Positions 45,755 through 54,026 of a stretch of DNA of 64,000 bases are shown here, piece after piece; the stretch's first letter is position 1, and each line of letters opens with the position of its first letter. The DNA is from Coprenecus sp949297365. GTDB lineage: Bacteria; Bacteroidota; Bacteroidia; Bacteroidales; UBA932. The stretch spans positions 744,001 through 808,000 of the forward strand of contig OZ006987.1 of NCBI GenBank assembly GCA_963931055.1, read 5' to 3'. Made by a program: the position numbers and the translations under genes. The notes under the pieces are model-generated. The model searched no databases. It was not told the origin of the DNA and saw nothing but the letters and a program-made list of their open reading frames with translations.

Positions 45755-45832
45755 TCACTCACAAAATCCCACGCCTCTCAGAAGCCCGTCCCGCAGCTGC
45801 CTGTACCTTTGACGTAATTTCTTAGTATCCAT
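45755..45832 (-). pseudogene. Possible 5' remnant of hsdS (type I restriction specificity subunit)
   Basis: An ATG at 45832, 5 bp after the YhcG-like stop, opens a 25-codon frame starting MDTKKLRQR. Type I specificity subunits in Bacteroidota often start with such MDTKKLRQ-like segments. The match ends after nine residues and the frame then runs into the dnaG leader and stops. The spacing looks like an operon. The identity rests on nine residues, so it is tentative. Confidence 0.4.
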
Positions 45833-45837
45833 AGCAA

Positions 45838-46995
45838 TCAGTCTTTATTCAGAAACAGGTTGCAAAATTCGTTCAGTTTCTCCTGCATACGTTCCTGTGG
45901 AATAAGGATACGCTTGTATTCAGCTATCATTGTCGGGCTCATGCTACGGCTCATGGCATATTCCACCACTACCCGATCTGCTTCAGGACAGAGAATTATA
46001 CCAATGGACGGATTCTCGTTGGAACGTTTTACATCCCGGTCAAGTGCTTCCAAATAAAATTCCAACTGTCCGAGATCGCGAGGATGAAACTTCGTCTTTT
46101 TCAGTTCCACAGCGACCAATGCCTGCAATCCACGATGAAAGAACAGCAAATCGGCCTTAAATGTGGACGCCCCAATATTGAGGCGGTATTCCTGATCCAT
46201 GAATATAAAATCCTTGCCCAATTCAAGGATAAACTGCTTCATGTGCTCCAGCAAACTATTTCTCAACCGTGATTCGCTATGCTTCTTCGGCAAATCAAGA
46301 AAATCAACAAACAAAGTATCTTTAAACATGACCGGAGCATCAGGATATGTTTCAAGCAACCCTTTTGACATATTGTCCTTATTACCTAATAAAGCCGTAT
46401 ATGTCTGATTTGAGATACAACGCTGAAGTTCCCGTTTTACCAGATGTTCTTTATTGGCATAAAGAATATAGAACATCCGTTCTTCGTTACTTTTACAACG
46501 GCATAAGATTTCAATATGGTTGGTCAATGTTGTCAATTCCAGTATCTTCGGCATTTGTCCAATTTCTGGCTGGACGATTTGTGCAGTTTTTGAATGCACT
46601 ATTATTGCGTGTTCTGAAGATGGCTCTGAATGTGATGTCTCTATTTGTCCAATTCTTGGCTGGACAAATTCAGAGTTCAGGTATTTCTCAACTGTAGTAG
46701 CAAATGCCGCAGAAGAATATTCGTCATAAAATAGCACCATGTTATAAATGCTGCTTCGCCCAAATCCTTTGATGTCCGGCCGCTGTGACCGAATATATTC
46801 CGATAGTTGCGTTACGACCTTGCTTCCCCATTCTTCGCTTTTCAGTTTGGCTGAAACATAACCTCCCACATGCCATGCAGTAAGCAGCAGTTCTTCATTG
46901 ACAGCTTTGGAAGCACGGCTTTTATGCCGGAGAATGATGTCTACGACTTCTCCGAACTGTTGCTCGACTGATATGGCTATCTTATTGTTTTCCAT
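45838..46995 (-). CDS. YhcG/DUF1016 PDDEXK-type nuclease, restriction-associated orphan
   Basis: The protein (385 residues from the ATG at 46995; an alternative ATG lies at 47010) has the DUF1016 N-terminal domain (about 5-105; AWHVGGYVSAKLKSEEWGSKVVTQLSEYIR) and a C-terminal PDDEXK nuclease fold. In the latter, Asp282 (FKADLLFF), Glu297 and Lys299 (VAVELKK) are intact. In the linker VQPRIGQ and VQPEIGQ recur 30 residues apart. Such genes commonly sit in type I restriction-modification loci, between or beside hsdM and hsdS. No hsdM or hsdR is present here. It is clearly AT-richer than the neighbours, a sign of transfer. Confidence 0.88.
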   Translation of the reverse strand: MENNKIAISVEQQFGEVVDIILRHKSRASKAVNEELLLTAWHVGGYVSAKLKSEEWGSKVVTQLSEYIRSQRPDIKGFGRSSIYNMVLFYDEYSSAAFATTVEKYLNSEFVQPRIGQIETSHSEPSSEHAIIVHSKTAQIVQPEIGQMPKILELTTLTNHIEILCRCKSNEERMFYILYANKEHLVKRELQRCISNQTYTALLGNKDNMSKGLLETYPDAPVMFKDTLFVDFLDLPKKHSESRLRNSLLEHMKQFILELGKDFIFMDQEYRLNIGASTFKADLLFFHRGLQALVAVELKKTKFHPRDLGQLEFYLEALDRDVKRSNENPSIGIILCPEADRVVVEYAMSRSMSPTMIAEYKRILIPQERMQEKLNEFCNLFLNKD

Positions 46996-47048
46996 ACACT
47001 CAATCCTCATTTATGTTTGCCAATAATTTTTCAAGTTCAGCCACAGTG

Positions 47049-47206
47049 GAATTTATCCACCAGAGCGCCGTCATGCTCGTAGCACAGACCGGCAGACAGC
47101 AGGCTATGTAGTTGGCCCCGCGCCTCCTCAGCGTGACGAAGTCGCCTATCACATCCACGATATCAGCCGCGTCCAGTATCCTGTCTACCGTTTCCCTGTC
47201 TATCAT
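47049..47206 (-). pseudogene. dnaG: Truncated second dnaG allele
   Basis: From the ATG at 47206 the first 37 codons encode the same residues as intact dnaG (MIDRETVDRIL to NYIACC). About 153 codons are then missing. A short later part (GLCYEHDGALVDKF; compare GLCYEHGGELVDKF) follows in another frame. The first 37 codons differ from the intact gene at ten positions, all synonymous by my hand alignment. The upstream leader and terminator are also duplicated. It cannot make primase. Confidence 0.88.
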
Positions 47207-47220
47207 AAGCCAAAAGTAAT

Positions 47221-47252
47221 AAAAAAAAAACCTCGTCATTCACATGACGAGG
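47221..47252 (-). terminator. Duplicated tRNA-Asn terminator (copy B)
   Basis: On the minus strand a nine-base stem (CCTCGTCAT/ATGACGAGG) is followed by T10. It lies between the dnaG relic and the tRNA-Asn fragment, and is the better preserved of three versions; only the left half remains at 45748-45762. Confidence 0.85.
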
Positions 47253-47316
47253 GGAAAAAATAACATTATGAAAACATAGTAAATCCCGCTCCCCTTCCAG
47301 AACTTGAACCTAGGAC
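47231..47316. repeat. Direct repeat, copy B (terminator plus 3' end of tRNA-Asn)
   Basis: This 86-bp stretch matches 47701-47787 with about five differences by eye: terminator hairpin, spacer and the last 28 nt of tRNA-Asn. The two copies flank only the XRE gene. Confidence 0.88.
47289..47316 (-). pseudogene. 3' fragment of tRNA-Asn
   Basis: It matches the T-arm and 3' acceptor strand of the intact tRNA-Asn. The T-stem changes (for example CTAGG facing TCTGG) still allow pairing with G-U wobbles. The 5' half is missing. Confidence 0.8.
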
Positions 47317-47382
47317 TCATAACGGTTTACATTCGGGCGTAAATCAATGAGTTGCATTAGTCAGCACGTATTGTCACGAAGA

Positions 47383-47685
47383 TTATAAAGGCCTCAGCTC
47401 AACAGTCATTCCCATAGCCGCTGCTATCTTGTAGAGTGTTGCGACCGTGGGTATGGTCAGACCTCGCTCCACACGGGAGATATAGCCTTTATCCGCTCCT
47501 ATGCGCTTGGCCAGCTCTGCCTGTGTCAGTCCTGCATTCCTCCTTGCATCCAGAAGAATCTGAGCATTGTACTCCTCCCAAGCATGGTTTATAGCCGCTT
47601 CTCTCTGGGGCGTGCCTTTTGCTCCGAACTCCTTTTCAAGTTCTGCGCTAACATCGTAAATGTCATTTGTGCTCATAATATTCAT
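47383..47685 (-). CDS. XRE-family helix-turn-helix protein, orphan HigA-like antitoxin
   Basis: The 100-residue protein has an N-terminal helical part (about 1-45) and a lambda-repressor-like helix-turn-helix (about 47-95; LLDARRNAGLTQAELAKRIGADKGYISRVERG). An ATG at 47676 is an equally good start. The form is like antitoxins of HigBA or RelE-type modules, but no toxin frame lies beside it. It sits alone between the two tRNA-Asn 3' copies. Confidence 0.82.
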   Translation of the reverse strand: MNIMSTNDIYDVSAELEKEFGAKGTPQREAAINHAWEEYNAQILLDARRNAGLTQAELAKRIGADKGYISRVERGLTIPTVATLYKIAAAMGMTVELRPL

Positions 47686-47691
47686 TCACAT

Positions 47692-47725
47692 AAAAAACCC
47701 CCTCGTCATTCACATGAAGAGGGGG
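47692..47725 (-). terminator. Terminator of intact tRNA-Asn (copy C)
   Basis: On the minus strand CCCCCTC...GAGGGGG with an inner stem and one mismatch is followed by T6. It lies 34 nt past the tRNA. Confidence 0.8.
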
Positions 47726-47787
47726 AAAAAATAACATTATGAAAACATAGTAAATCTCGCTCCCCTTCTAGGACTTGAACCTAGGAC
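47701..47787. repeat. Direct repeat, copy C (includes the tRNA-Asn 3' end)
   Basis: Partner of the repeat at 47231-47316. Near-identity extends from the terminator through the tRNA T-arm and ends where the anticodon arm begins. Confidence 0.88.
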
Positions 47788-47833
47788 CCCCTGATTAACA
47801 GTCAGGTGCTCTAACCAACTGAGCTAAAGAGGA
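47760..47833 (-). tRNA. tRNA-Asn (GTT)
   Basis: The 74-nt cloverleaf has acceptor TCCTCTT/AAGGGGA with one G-U pair, discriminator G, D-arm GCTCAGTTGGTTAGAGC, anticodon stem CTGAC...TCAG with anticodon GTT, and T-loop GTTCAAGTC. CCA is not encoded. Confidence 0.95.
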
Positions 47834-47889
47834 ATTTCCCTTTAGGGACTGCAAAGATAGATATTTTTTTTTATAAGCCAAAAATAAAT

Positions 47890-47897
47890 TAACTTTG
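47890..47897 (+). promoter_or_regulatory. -7 element of the HU-CCDC81 gene
   Basis: TAACTTTG is an exact TAnnTTTG. The expected start of transcription at about 47904 lies downstream of the TTG at 47900, so the ATG at 47924 is the real start. Confidence 0.6.
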
Positions 47898-47923
47898 TCT
47901 TGAAAAAATTTAAGCATTTATCT

Positions 47924-48649
47924 ATGGATGTCCATCTTCTTTCCCGTCTCCTGAAGGAGCTGATCATTGATAATGACCGCATTGCGCTTCCCGGAATGGG
48001 ATATTTCCAGGCAGAGCCGATGCCGGCATATTTTTCCGAGGACGGAAAGACCATCTACCCGCCTTCCAAGCGGATATCGTTCAAGTGGGACGACAGGGCA
48101 TCCGGAGATATGCTCGCGGCTTATTATACCAAGACATACGGCATTGACAGGAACACTGCCGACATAGAGCTGGACACCTTTCTCAAACAGCTGAAACCGA
48201 TGCTCCATGAAAGGAAATTCATAGACTTTCCAGGAGTCGGGAGACTCAAACTGACTTTGGACGGCAGCGCCTACTTTGTAACCGACAATACCGACGGAGG
48301 AGTATTCTCACAGGCCTTCGGATTCGAGCCGGTAATATTGAAGCCGGTCACCAGATCTTCAGAGAGCACGTCCCAGCCCGATGAGACTCCTACGGCCACC
48401 TGCGAACCTGATACGACAAATATACACAACCCGGAGCCGGAGCCAGAACAGGAAAAGCCCGGACCTGCTCCGGAAAACGGCACCACCACTCACGAAGGCC
48501 GAAGCAGGATATGGATCATACTGCTGTCTGTCGCAGCAGCCATAATAATAGCCGCCGTCATCCTTATCTTGCTCGGACGCGGCGGCCATCTGGATTCGCT
48601 CATCTACAGCGACGAGGAACTGGAACTGATACAGCAGCAGGGAGCCTAG
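47924..48649 (+). CDS. HU-CCDC81-domain membrane protein
   Basis: The 241-residue protein has two HU-like halves (about 1-60: LLSRLLKELIIDNDRIALPGMGYF; 65-130: ERKFIDFPGVGRLKLT), related to the Bacteroidota CCDC81-type HU domains. A proline- and glutamate-rich linker (about 150-195) and one membrane helix (about 198-220; IWIILLSVAAAIIIAAVILILL) follow. These HU-like folds bind protein rather than DNA in some lineages. There is no SPOR domain here, although many relatives have one. Its 3' end overlaps metG by 4 bp. Confidence 0.78.
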   Translation: MDVHLLSRLLKELIIDNDRIALPGMGYFQAEPMPAYFSEDGKTIYPPSKRISFKWDDRASGDMLAAYYTKTYGIDRNTADIELDTFLKQLKPMLHERKFIDFPGVGRLKLTLDGSAYFVTDNTDGGVFSQAFGFEPVILKPVTRSSESTSQPDETPTATCEPDTTNIHNPEPEPEQEKPGPAPENGTTTHEGRSRIWIILLSVAAAIIIAAVILILLGRGGHLDSLIYSDEELELIQQQGA

Positions 48650-50700
48650 CCTATCGTTGACCCATTTTTCAGTGTCTCTTCGGGAGAGACCACACGCATC
48701 CTGCCGTCGGGCTGGCGTGCCATCAGTATCATGCCCTTGGACTCTATACCGCGTATCTTGCGGGGAGCCAGGTTGGCCAGGATGCAGATCTGCTTGCCGA
48801 CCATCTGCTCAGGCGTATAGTACTCGGCGATGCCCGAGACTATCACCCTCTTGTCTATGCCTGTATCTATTGTAAGTTTCAGAAGCTTGTCAGTCTTGGG
48901 CACTCTCTCTGCCTCCAATACGGTAGCCGTGCGGATATCCATCTTTCCGAACTCGTCGAAAGTACACTCGGCCTTCTGCGGCTCGACCGGAGCTGCGGCA
49001 GCCGCTGCGGCAGCATTTGCCTTGCGGATATTCTCCAGACGCTCCATCTGGGCGTTTATGGCCTCGTCCTCAATCTTCTCGAAGAGCAGTTCAGCCTTGC
49101 TGAGCTGATGCCCTGCCGGCAGCAGGTCGCAGCGGCCTATATTGTCCCACTTCAGGGTATCTTTCGGAAGATTCAGAATATTCAGAAGTTTCTCCGAGGA
49201 GAACGGAATGAACGGGGCGAATGCTATGGCCAGGTCGGCGCAGAGCCTGAGGGACACGTTGAGAATAGAGGCGGTGCGGCCCATGTCGGTCTTGGCCACC
49301 TTCCACGGTTCGGTGTCGGTGAGGTACTTGTTGCCGAGACGGGCGAGGTTCATGGCCTCCTTGAGGGCCTCGCGGAAACGGTAGTGCTCGAGGGCGTCGG
49401 TGATGGCGGCCTTGATGGCGGGCACCTGGGCCAGAGTCTCGGAGTCAATGGGCTCCGGTTTCAGGTCTGCGGGCACCTTCCCGTCGAAATACTTATGGGT
49501 CAGCACCACGGCGCGGTTGACGAAGTTGCCGTAGATGGCCACGAGCTCGGAGTTGTTGCGGGTTTGGAAGTCCTTCCATGTAAAATCGTTGTCCTTGGTC
49601 TCCGGAGCATTGGCGCAGAGCACGTAGCGCAGCACGTCCTGCTTGCCGGGGAAGTCCCGCAGGTACTCGTGGAGCCAGATGGCCCAGTTGCGGGAAGTGG
49701 ACAGCTTGTCGCCCTCGAGGTTGAGGAACTCGTTGGCAGGCACGTTGTCCGGGAGGATGTAGCCGTCACCATAGGCCTTGAGCATGCAGGGGAATACGAT
49801 GCAGTGGAAGACTATGTTGTCCTTGCCTATGAAGTGTACCATCTTGGTGTCGGGACTCTTCCAGTATTTCTCCCAGTCATCGGGACGGGCCTCTATCGTG
49901 TTGGAGATGTATCCGATAGGGGCGTCGAACCAGACGTATAGCACCTTGCCCTCGGCTCCTTCCACCGGCACGGGAATACCCCAGTCGAGGTCGCGGCTTA
50001 CCGCCCTGGGCTGGAGACCGCCATCGAGCCAGGACTTACACTGGCCGTAGACATTGACCTTCCACTCCTTGTGCTCCTCGAGAATCCACTGGCGAAGCCA
50101 GGGCTCGTACTCGTTCAGAGGCAGATACCAGTGCTTGGTGCGGCGCTTCACGGGAGGCTTGCCGCTCAGGGCGGAATGGGGGTTGATCAGCTCGTCGGGG
50201 CTGAGGGTGCAGCCGCATTTCTCGCACTGGTCTCCGTAGGCCCTCTCATTGCCGCACTTGGGGCAGGTTCCCACTATGTAGCGGTCAGCCAGAAACTGCT
50301 TTGCCTCCTCGTCGTAGTACTGCTCACTCTCCTTTTCGATGAACTTGCCGTCCTCATAGAGCTTACGGAAGAACTCCGAGGCCGTCTTGTAATGGGTCTT
50401 GGACGTGGTTCTGGAATAGATGTCGAAACTGATGCCGAGCTCAGCGAAGGACTCCTTTATCAGCTTATGGTATTTGTCCACGATATCCTGGGGCGAGCAG
50501 CCCTGCTTGCGGGCCTGAATGGTGATGGGCACCCCGTGCTCATCCGAGCCGCCCACGAAAAACACGTCCCGGCCGCACATTCGCAGATACCTGACGTAGA
50601 TGTCAGCGGGAACGTAGACTCCCGCCAGGTGTCCGATGTGAACAGGTCCGTTGGCATAAGGCAGAGCGGACGTAACAAGATAACGCTTAAATTCCTTCAT
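48646..50700 (-). CDS. metG: Methionyl-tRNA synthetase with C-terminal tRNA-binding domain
   Basis: The 684-residue class Ia enzyme has the HIGH motif (YANGPVHIGHLAGVY, residues 14-28), zinc-knuckle cysteines (GTCPKCGNERAYGDQCEKCG), the KMSKS-type KLSTSRN and an anticodon-binding helical domain. An alanine-rich linker precedes a C-terminal OB-fold EMAP/Trbp111 domain (about 585-684; FGKMDIRTATVLEAERVPKTDKLLKLTID). Confidence 0.97.
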   Translation of the reverse strand: MKEFKRYLVTSALPYANGPVHIGHLAGVYVPADIYVRYLRMCGRDVFFVGGSDEHGVPITIQARKQGCSPQDIVDKYHKLIKESFAELGISFDIYSRTTSKTHYKTASEFFRKLYEDGKFIEKESEQYYDEEAKQFLADRYIVGTCPKCGNERAYGDQCEKCGCTLSPDELINPHSALSGKPPVKRRTKHWYLPLNEYEPWLRQWILEEHKEWKVNVYGQCKSWLDGGLQPRAVSRDLDWGIPVPVEGAEGKVLYVWFDAPIGYISNTIEARPDDWEKYWKSPDTKMVHFIGKDNIVFHCIVFPCMLKAYGDGYILPDNVPANEFLNLEGDKLSTSRNWAIWLHEYLRDFPGKQDVLRYVLCANAPETKDNDFTWKDFQTRNNSELVAIYGNFVNRAVVLTHKYFDGKVPADLKPEPIDSETLAQVPAIKAAITDALEHYRFREALKEAMNLARLGNKYLTDTEPWKVAKTDMGRTASILNVSLRLCADLAIAFAPFIPFSSEKLLNILNLPKDTLKWDNIGRCDLLPAGHQLSKAELLFEKIEDEAINAQMERLENIRKANAAAAAAAAPVEPQKAECTFDEFGKMDIRTATVLEAERVPKTDKLLKLTIDTGIDKRVIVSGIAEYYTPEQMVGKQICILANLAPRKIRGIESKGMILMARQPDGRMRVVSPEETLKNGSTIG

Positions 50701-50739
50701 ATCCTATCTGTATTTTTGAAAAACGCGGCAAGTTATAAA

Positions 50740-53700
50740 TTATTTTCTTATCCTGAGAATGAACTCGAATGTATATTCACCGTAAGGCAGCATATACTGC
50801 TCCAGCGGCAGGGCACCCCAGGAATCTATACATCCCACACCCATCTGCCTCAGGTCAAAATTGACGTAGGTCTCAGGTCGTGGCTCCAGTTCCGAAGGAT
50901 GGCGCACATAGTGCGGTGAAAGCAGGTCCAGGTCCTCGATGGAATAATGCAGGGCCGTAGCGGTGAACGGCACCGAAGCCACTATCTCCAGACCTGTACC
51001 GGTGCGGTCCACCACCCTCCAGTACCTCAGGCCGGTACGGGCACCGCTCTCCTGAGGACGCACATAGTCGTACTGGTACAGGTCAGCCACATCGGCACGG
51101 TAACGCCCTATCATGGCAGCCCCGCAACGGTCGCTGTAGTTCTCGAACGGTCCGTATCCGTAATAATCCACCTCGGAGAAGCGCGGCGGCATCACCATGC
51201 TCATGCCGAAACGCATCAGCGGAGCCACCTTAACGGTATCGGCGCCAGGTATTAAATGCTCGGTCACGGCAATCTCTCCGTCAGCGTTGAGCAGGTAGGA
51301 CATCCTAAGCACAGCACCCACCGATCGCACCTCATACTCCGTCCGGACCAGCACTCCCATGTCCGTCTCTTCTGCACTCATCTCCTTTAGCTTCAGATCG
51401 GGCTCACGCCATACGGCGCAGGTATGATGCAGCCATGCCCCGTCATCATTGTCAGTTACCGCCCTGTAGAAATTGGGCTGCAGCGGCTGCTCCAACAGGT
51501 CTACGCCGGAGGCGAACGGTGCCACGTACCGGGAGGAGCCGCGGTAAGCCGGTTGCGCATTGCCTCCGCCGTATGTAAGATCAGAGGACGAATGCGCCCC
51601 GGTTGTCACCAGACGCTCCAGCCAGCCGGTCGTACGGCTGAACTCAGCCCTCCACCCGTTACCCTCTACATAATAAAGACGGAAATCTCTGGACAAAACA
51701 GGTGCGTTATCCTTAGCCGGGAATCTCTCCTCCATCAGTGCCTCATACTCTTTTTCCGCATCGTATTCCCTGACCGTCAGCTGATCCCAGGCCAGCACCG
51801 TCCCGGCATCCAACACTCCCTCCGCTCTCTTCAGGCTGTAACTGAGATTGAGCAGCAGTTCCTTCGCTCCGGAATATTCCCTGACCGCACCGGAAATGGG
51901 AAGAGTTATCTGAGCCGTGGACTGCGGAGCGACTCTCAAATCCTCCACCGAACCGGAAGCCACAGCCCGGCCGTCAGCCGTCAGAGTCCAGTCCAGCCGG
52001 AATCCGGACAGGTCACGGAAGAAATACTCATTGTATATGTCTATCTTCCCGGAAGCGGGCTCCTTGGAAGAGGTCAGGATGGAACGATAATGATAGGCCA
52101 CCTCCATAGCCGTGGGATGCAGGCTGCGGTCCGAGGCAACAAAACCGTTGTTGTTGAAATTGTCATCCGAGGCATCGTACTTGTTATAACTGCCTCCGTA
52201 AGTGGCCGTAGCCTTGCCGTCTTTCTCATACCTGACGAGAGCCTGGTCCACAAAGTCCCAGATAAAGCCGCCCTGATACTTGGGGTATTTGCGGACAAGG
52301 TCCATATACTCTCCGAATCCGCCCATAGAGTTACCCATCGAATGAGCATACTCACACTGGATCAAAGGCTTCTCCGGATCTGTCGCCAGATAGCGCTCAC
52401 AGTCCTGAGGGCTCCAGTACATAGGACAGAATACGTCGCTGTGAGGAGTATTCACATAAGTCCGGTAATCCAAAGAACGCTCATAATGTATGGGCCTGGA
52501 CGGGTCGTAATCCTTTATCCACTCGTAGCAGGCCGCGAAGTTCTCTCCGTCTCCGGCCTCATTGCCCATGCTCCACAGGATGATGCTGGGATGATTGATG
52601 TCCCTTTGTACCATCCGGCTGTTGCGTTCCAGATGCGCATCCCTGTAATCCGGATTCTTGGCCAGAGTCCTGTCTCCGTAACCCATACCGTGCGACTCGA
52701 CATTGGCCTCATCCACTACATACAGACCGTAACGGTCGCACAGATCGTACCAGCGGGGATCATTGGGATAGTGGCATGTACGCACGGCATTGATATTAAG
52801 GCTCTTCATTATCTGAATATCGCGCAGCATCTCCTCCTGTGAGACCAGATATCCGCCCTTCGGACTCATCTCGTGCCGGTTCGCGCCCTTTATCAGCACC
52901 GGCTGACCGTTGACCAGCAGCTGACCGCCCCGGATCTCCACCTTGCGGAATCCTACATTGACCGCAACCTTATCCGACACGCCGCCGTCACCCACGGCCA
53001 CAGCCTCCAGACGGTACAGCCAGGGAGTCTCCGCCGTCCATTTTCGCGGAGAGCGCACACTTGCCGACACATGGAAGCTGCCGTCATCCGCCACGTCCGC
53101 AACAGACGACCACACGGACTTTCCTTCAGGAGACCTCAACGTAAGTCCGACTCCAGTCACCCCTGCAGTGACCTTTCCCCTTATGAAGAGGCTGCCGTTG
53201 CGGTACGACGCATCCAGGTCCGGGACAGCCTCCACAGTCTGCACCCGCTGTTTCGGACGGGCATACACATAACTTTCCCTGGCAATACCTGAAAGCCTCC
53301 AGAAATCCTGGTCCTCCAGATACGTGCCGTCACACCAGCGGAAAACCTGAAACGCGAACAGATTGTCTCCGGGCTTTACGAAGTCAGTGATGTCAAAGAC
53401 GGCCTCCAGCTTGCTGTCCTCGCTGTAACCCACATACTCGCCGTTGACGTAAAGCGTAATATTGGAAGTCACCGAGCCGAAATGTACGAAGACATCCTTG
53501 TCACCGCTCCAGCCCTCAGGTATCTCCACCATACCGCGATAAGTACCCACATGATTCTGGAACACCGGCACGTGCGGAGGATCGTTCTTGAAGAAATTGC
53601 GCCAGGCATAGCCTACATTGAGATACAGCGGGTCACCGTAACCGTTGAGTTCCCAGATTCCGGGAAGAGGCATCGTACCCCATCCGCGGTCATCATAGTC

Positions 53701-53952
53701 CACCTTATAATAATCCACTGGGCGGTCACAGGCGTTTTCCACCCAATTGAACTTCCAGATGCCATGCAGGGACACAGTCTCCGGCTGCGCTATACCGAGA
53801 GTCGCGGACATAGGCTCGCGGCCGACCTCATTGACATACGGGTTCCCCCATGCCGAATCCGCCTCCACAACCGCGGCCCGGTCTATGCTCTGCGCCAATA
53901 CACTGCTGCATATCAACGACATAAATACTAACACCATATGGATTTTTCTCAT
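50740..53952 (-). CDS. Secreted GH2 beta-galactosidase
   Basis: The 1070-residue protein has a signal peptide (to about residue 20), then the sugar-binding jelly-roll, immunoglobulin-like and TIM-barrel domains of LacZ-type enzymes. The acid/base Glu is at about 464 (SMGNEAGDG) and the nucleophile Glu at about 533 (QCEYAHSMGN). The beta-galactosidase small-chain domain forms the C-terminus (about 790-1065). It would release galactose in the periplasm. It is not beside a Sus pair; the MFS gene upstream is divergent. Confidence 0.93.
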   Translation of the reverse strand: MRKIHMVLVFMSLICSSVLAQSIDRAAVVEADSAWGNPYVNEVGREPMSATLGIAQPETVSLHGIWKFNWVENACDRPVDYYKVDYDDRGWGTMPLPGIWELNGYGDPLYLNVGYAWRNFFKNDPPHVPVFQNHVGTYRGMVEIPEGWSGDKDVFVHFGSVTSNITLYVNGEYVGYSEDSKLEAVFDITDFVKPGDNLFAFQVFRWCDGTYLEDQDFWRLSGIARESYVYARPKQRVQTVEAVPDLDASYRNGSLFIRGKVTAGVTGVGLTLRSPEGKSVWSSVADVADDGSFHVSASVRSPRKWTAETPWLYRLEAVAVGDGGVSDKVAVNVGFRKVEIRGGQLLVNGQPVLIKGANRHEMSPKGGYLVSQEEMLRDIQIMKSLNINAVRTCHYPNDPRWYDLCDRYGLYVVDEANVESHGMGYGDRTLAKNPDYRDAHLERNSRMVQRDINHPSIILWSMGNEAGDGENFAACYEWIKDYDPSRPIHYERSLDYRTYVNTPHSDVFCPMYWSPQDCERYLATDPEKPLIQCEYAHSMGNSMGGFGEYMDLVRKYPKYQGGFIWDFVDQALVRYEKDGKATATYGGSYNKYDASDDNFNNNGFVASDRSLHPTAMEVAYHYRSILTSSKEPASGKIDIYNEYFFRDLSGFRLDWTLTADGRAVASGSVEDLRVAPQSTAQITLPISGAVREYSGAKELLLNLSYSLKRAEGVLDAGTVLAWDQLTVREYDAEKEYEALMEERFPAKDNAPVLSRDFRLYYVEGNGWRAEFSRTTGWLERLVTTGAHSSSDLTYGGGNAQPAYRGSSRYVAPFASGVDLLEQPLQPNFYRAVTDNDDGAWLHHTCAVWREPDLKLKEMSAEETDMGVLVRTEYEVRSVGAVLRMSYLLNADGEIAVTEHLIPGADTVKVAPLMRFGMSMVMPPRFSEVDYYGYGPFENYSDRCGAAMIGRYRADVADLYQYDYVRPQESGARTGLRYWRVVDRTGTGLEIVASVPFTATALHYSIEDLDLLSPHYVRHPSELEPRPETYVNFDLRQMGVGCIDSWGALPLEQYMLPYGEYTFEFILRIRK

Positions 53953-53989
53953 AATATCACATTTTTAATTAACGATTTGCGAAGTTAAT

Positions 53990-53997
53990 TATCTTTG
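53990..53997 (+). promoter_or_regulatory. -7 element of the MFS gene
   Basis: TATCTTTG is an exact TAnnTTTG, 29 bp before the ATG. TTTG upstream is too close (10 bp) to serve as -33. Confidence 0.55.
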
Positions 53998-54026
53998 CGC
54001 GATTTTTCAAAGGGAGAGGGAGCATT

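Noticed and set aside
47000..47239. 79-codon frame starting like DnaG
   Set aside because: Taken as a gene it would be half a zinc finger with a random tail. It is explained as the truncated dnaG allele.
47289..47316. Proven attachment site of an integrative element
   Set aside because: No integrase is present and the repeat is longer than an att core. It is kept only as a tRNA fragment and a possibility.
51424..52842. 472-codon plus-strand frame inside the GH2 gene
   Set aside because: It is antisense to catalytic parts of a clear beta-galactosidase and has no recognisable domain.
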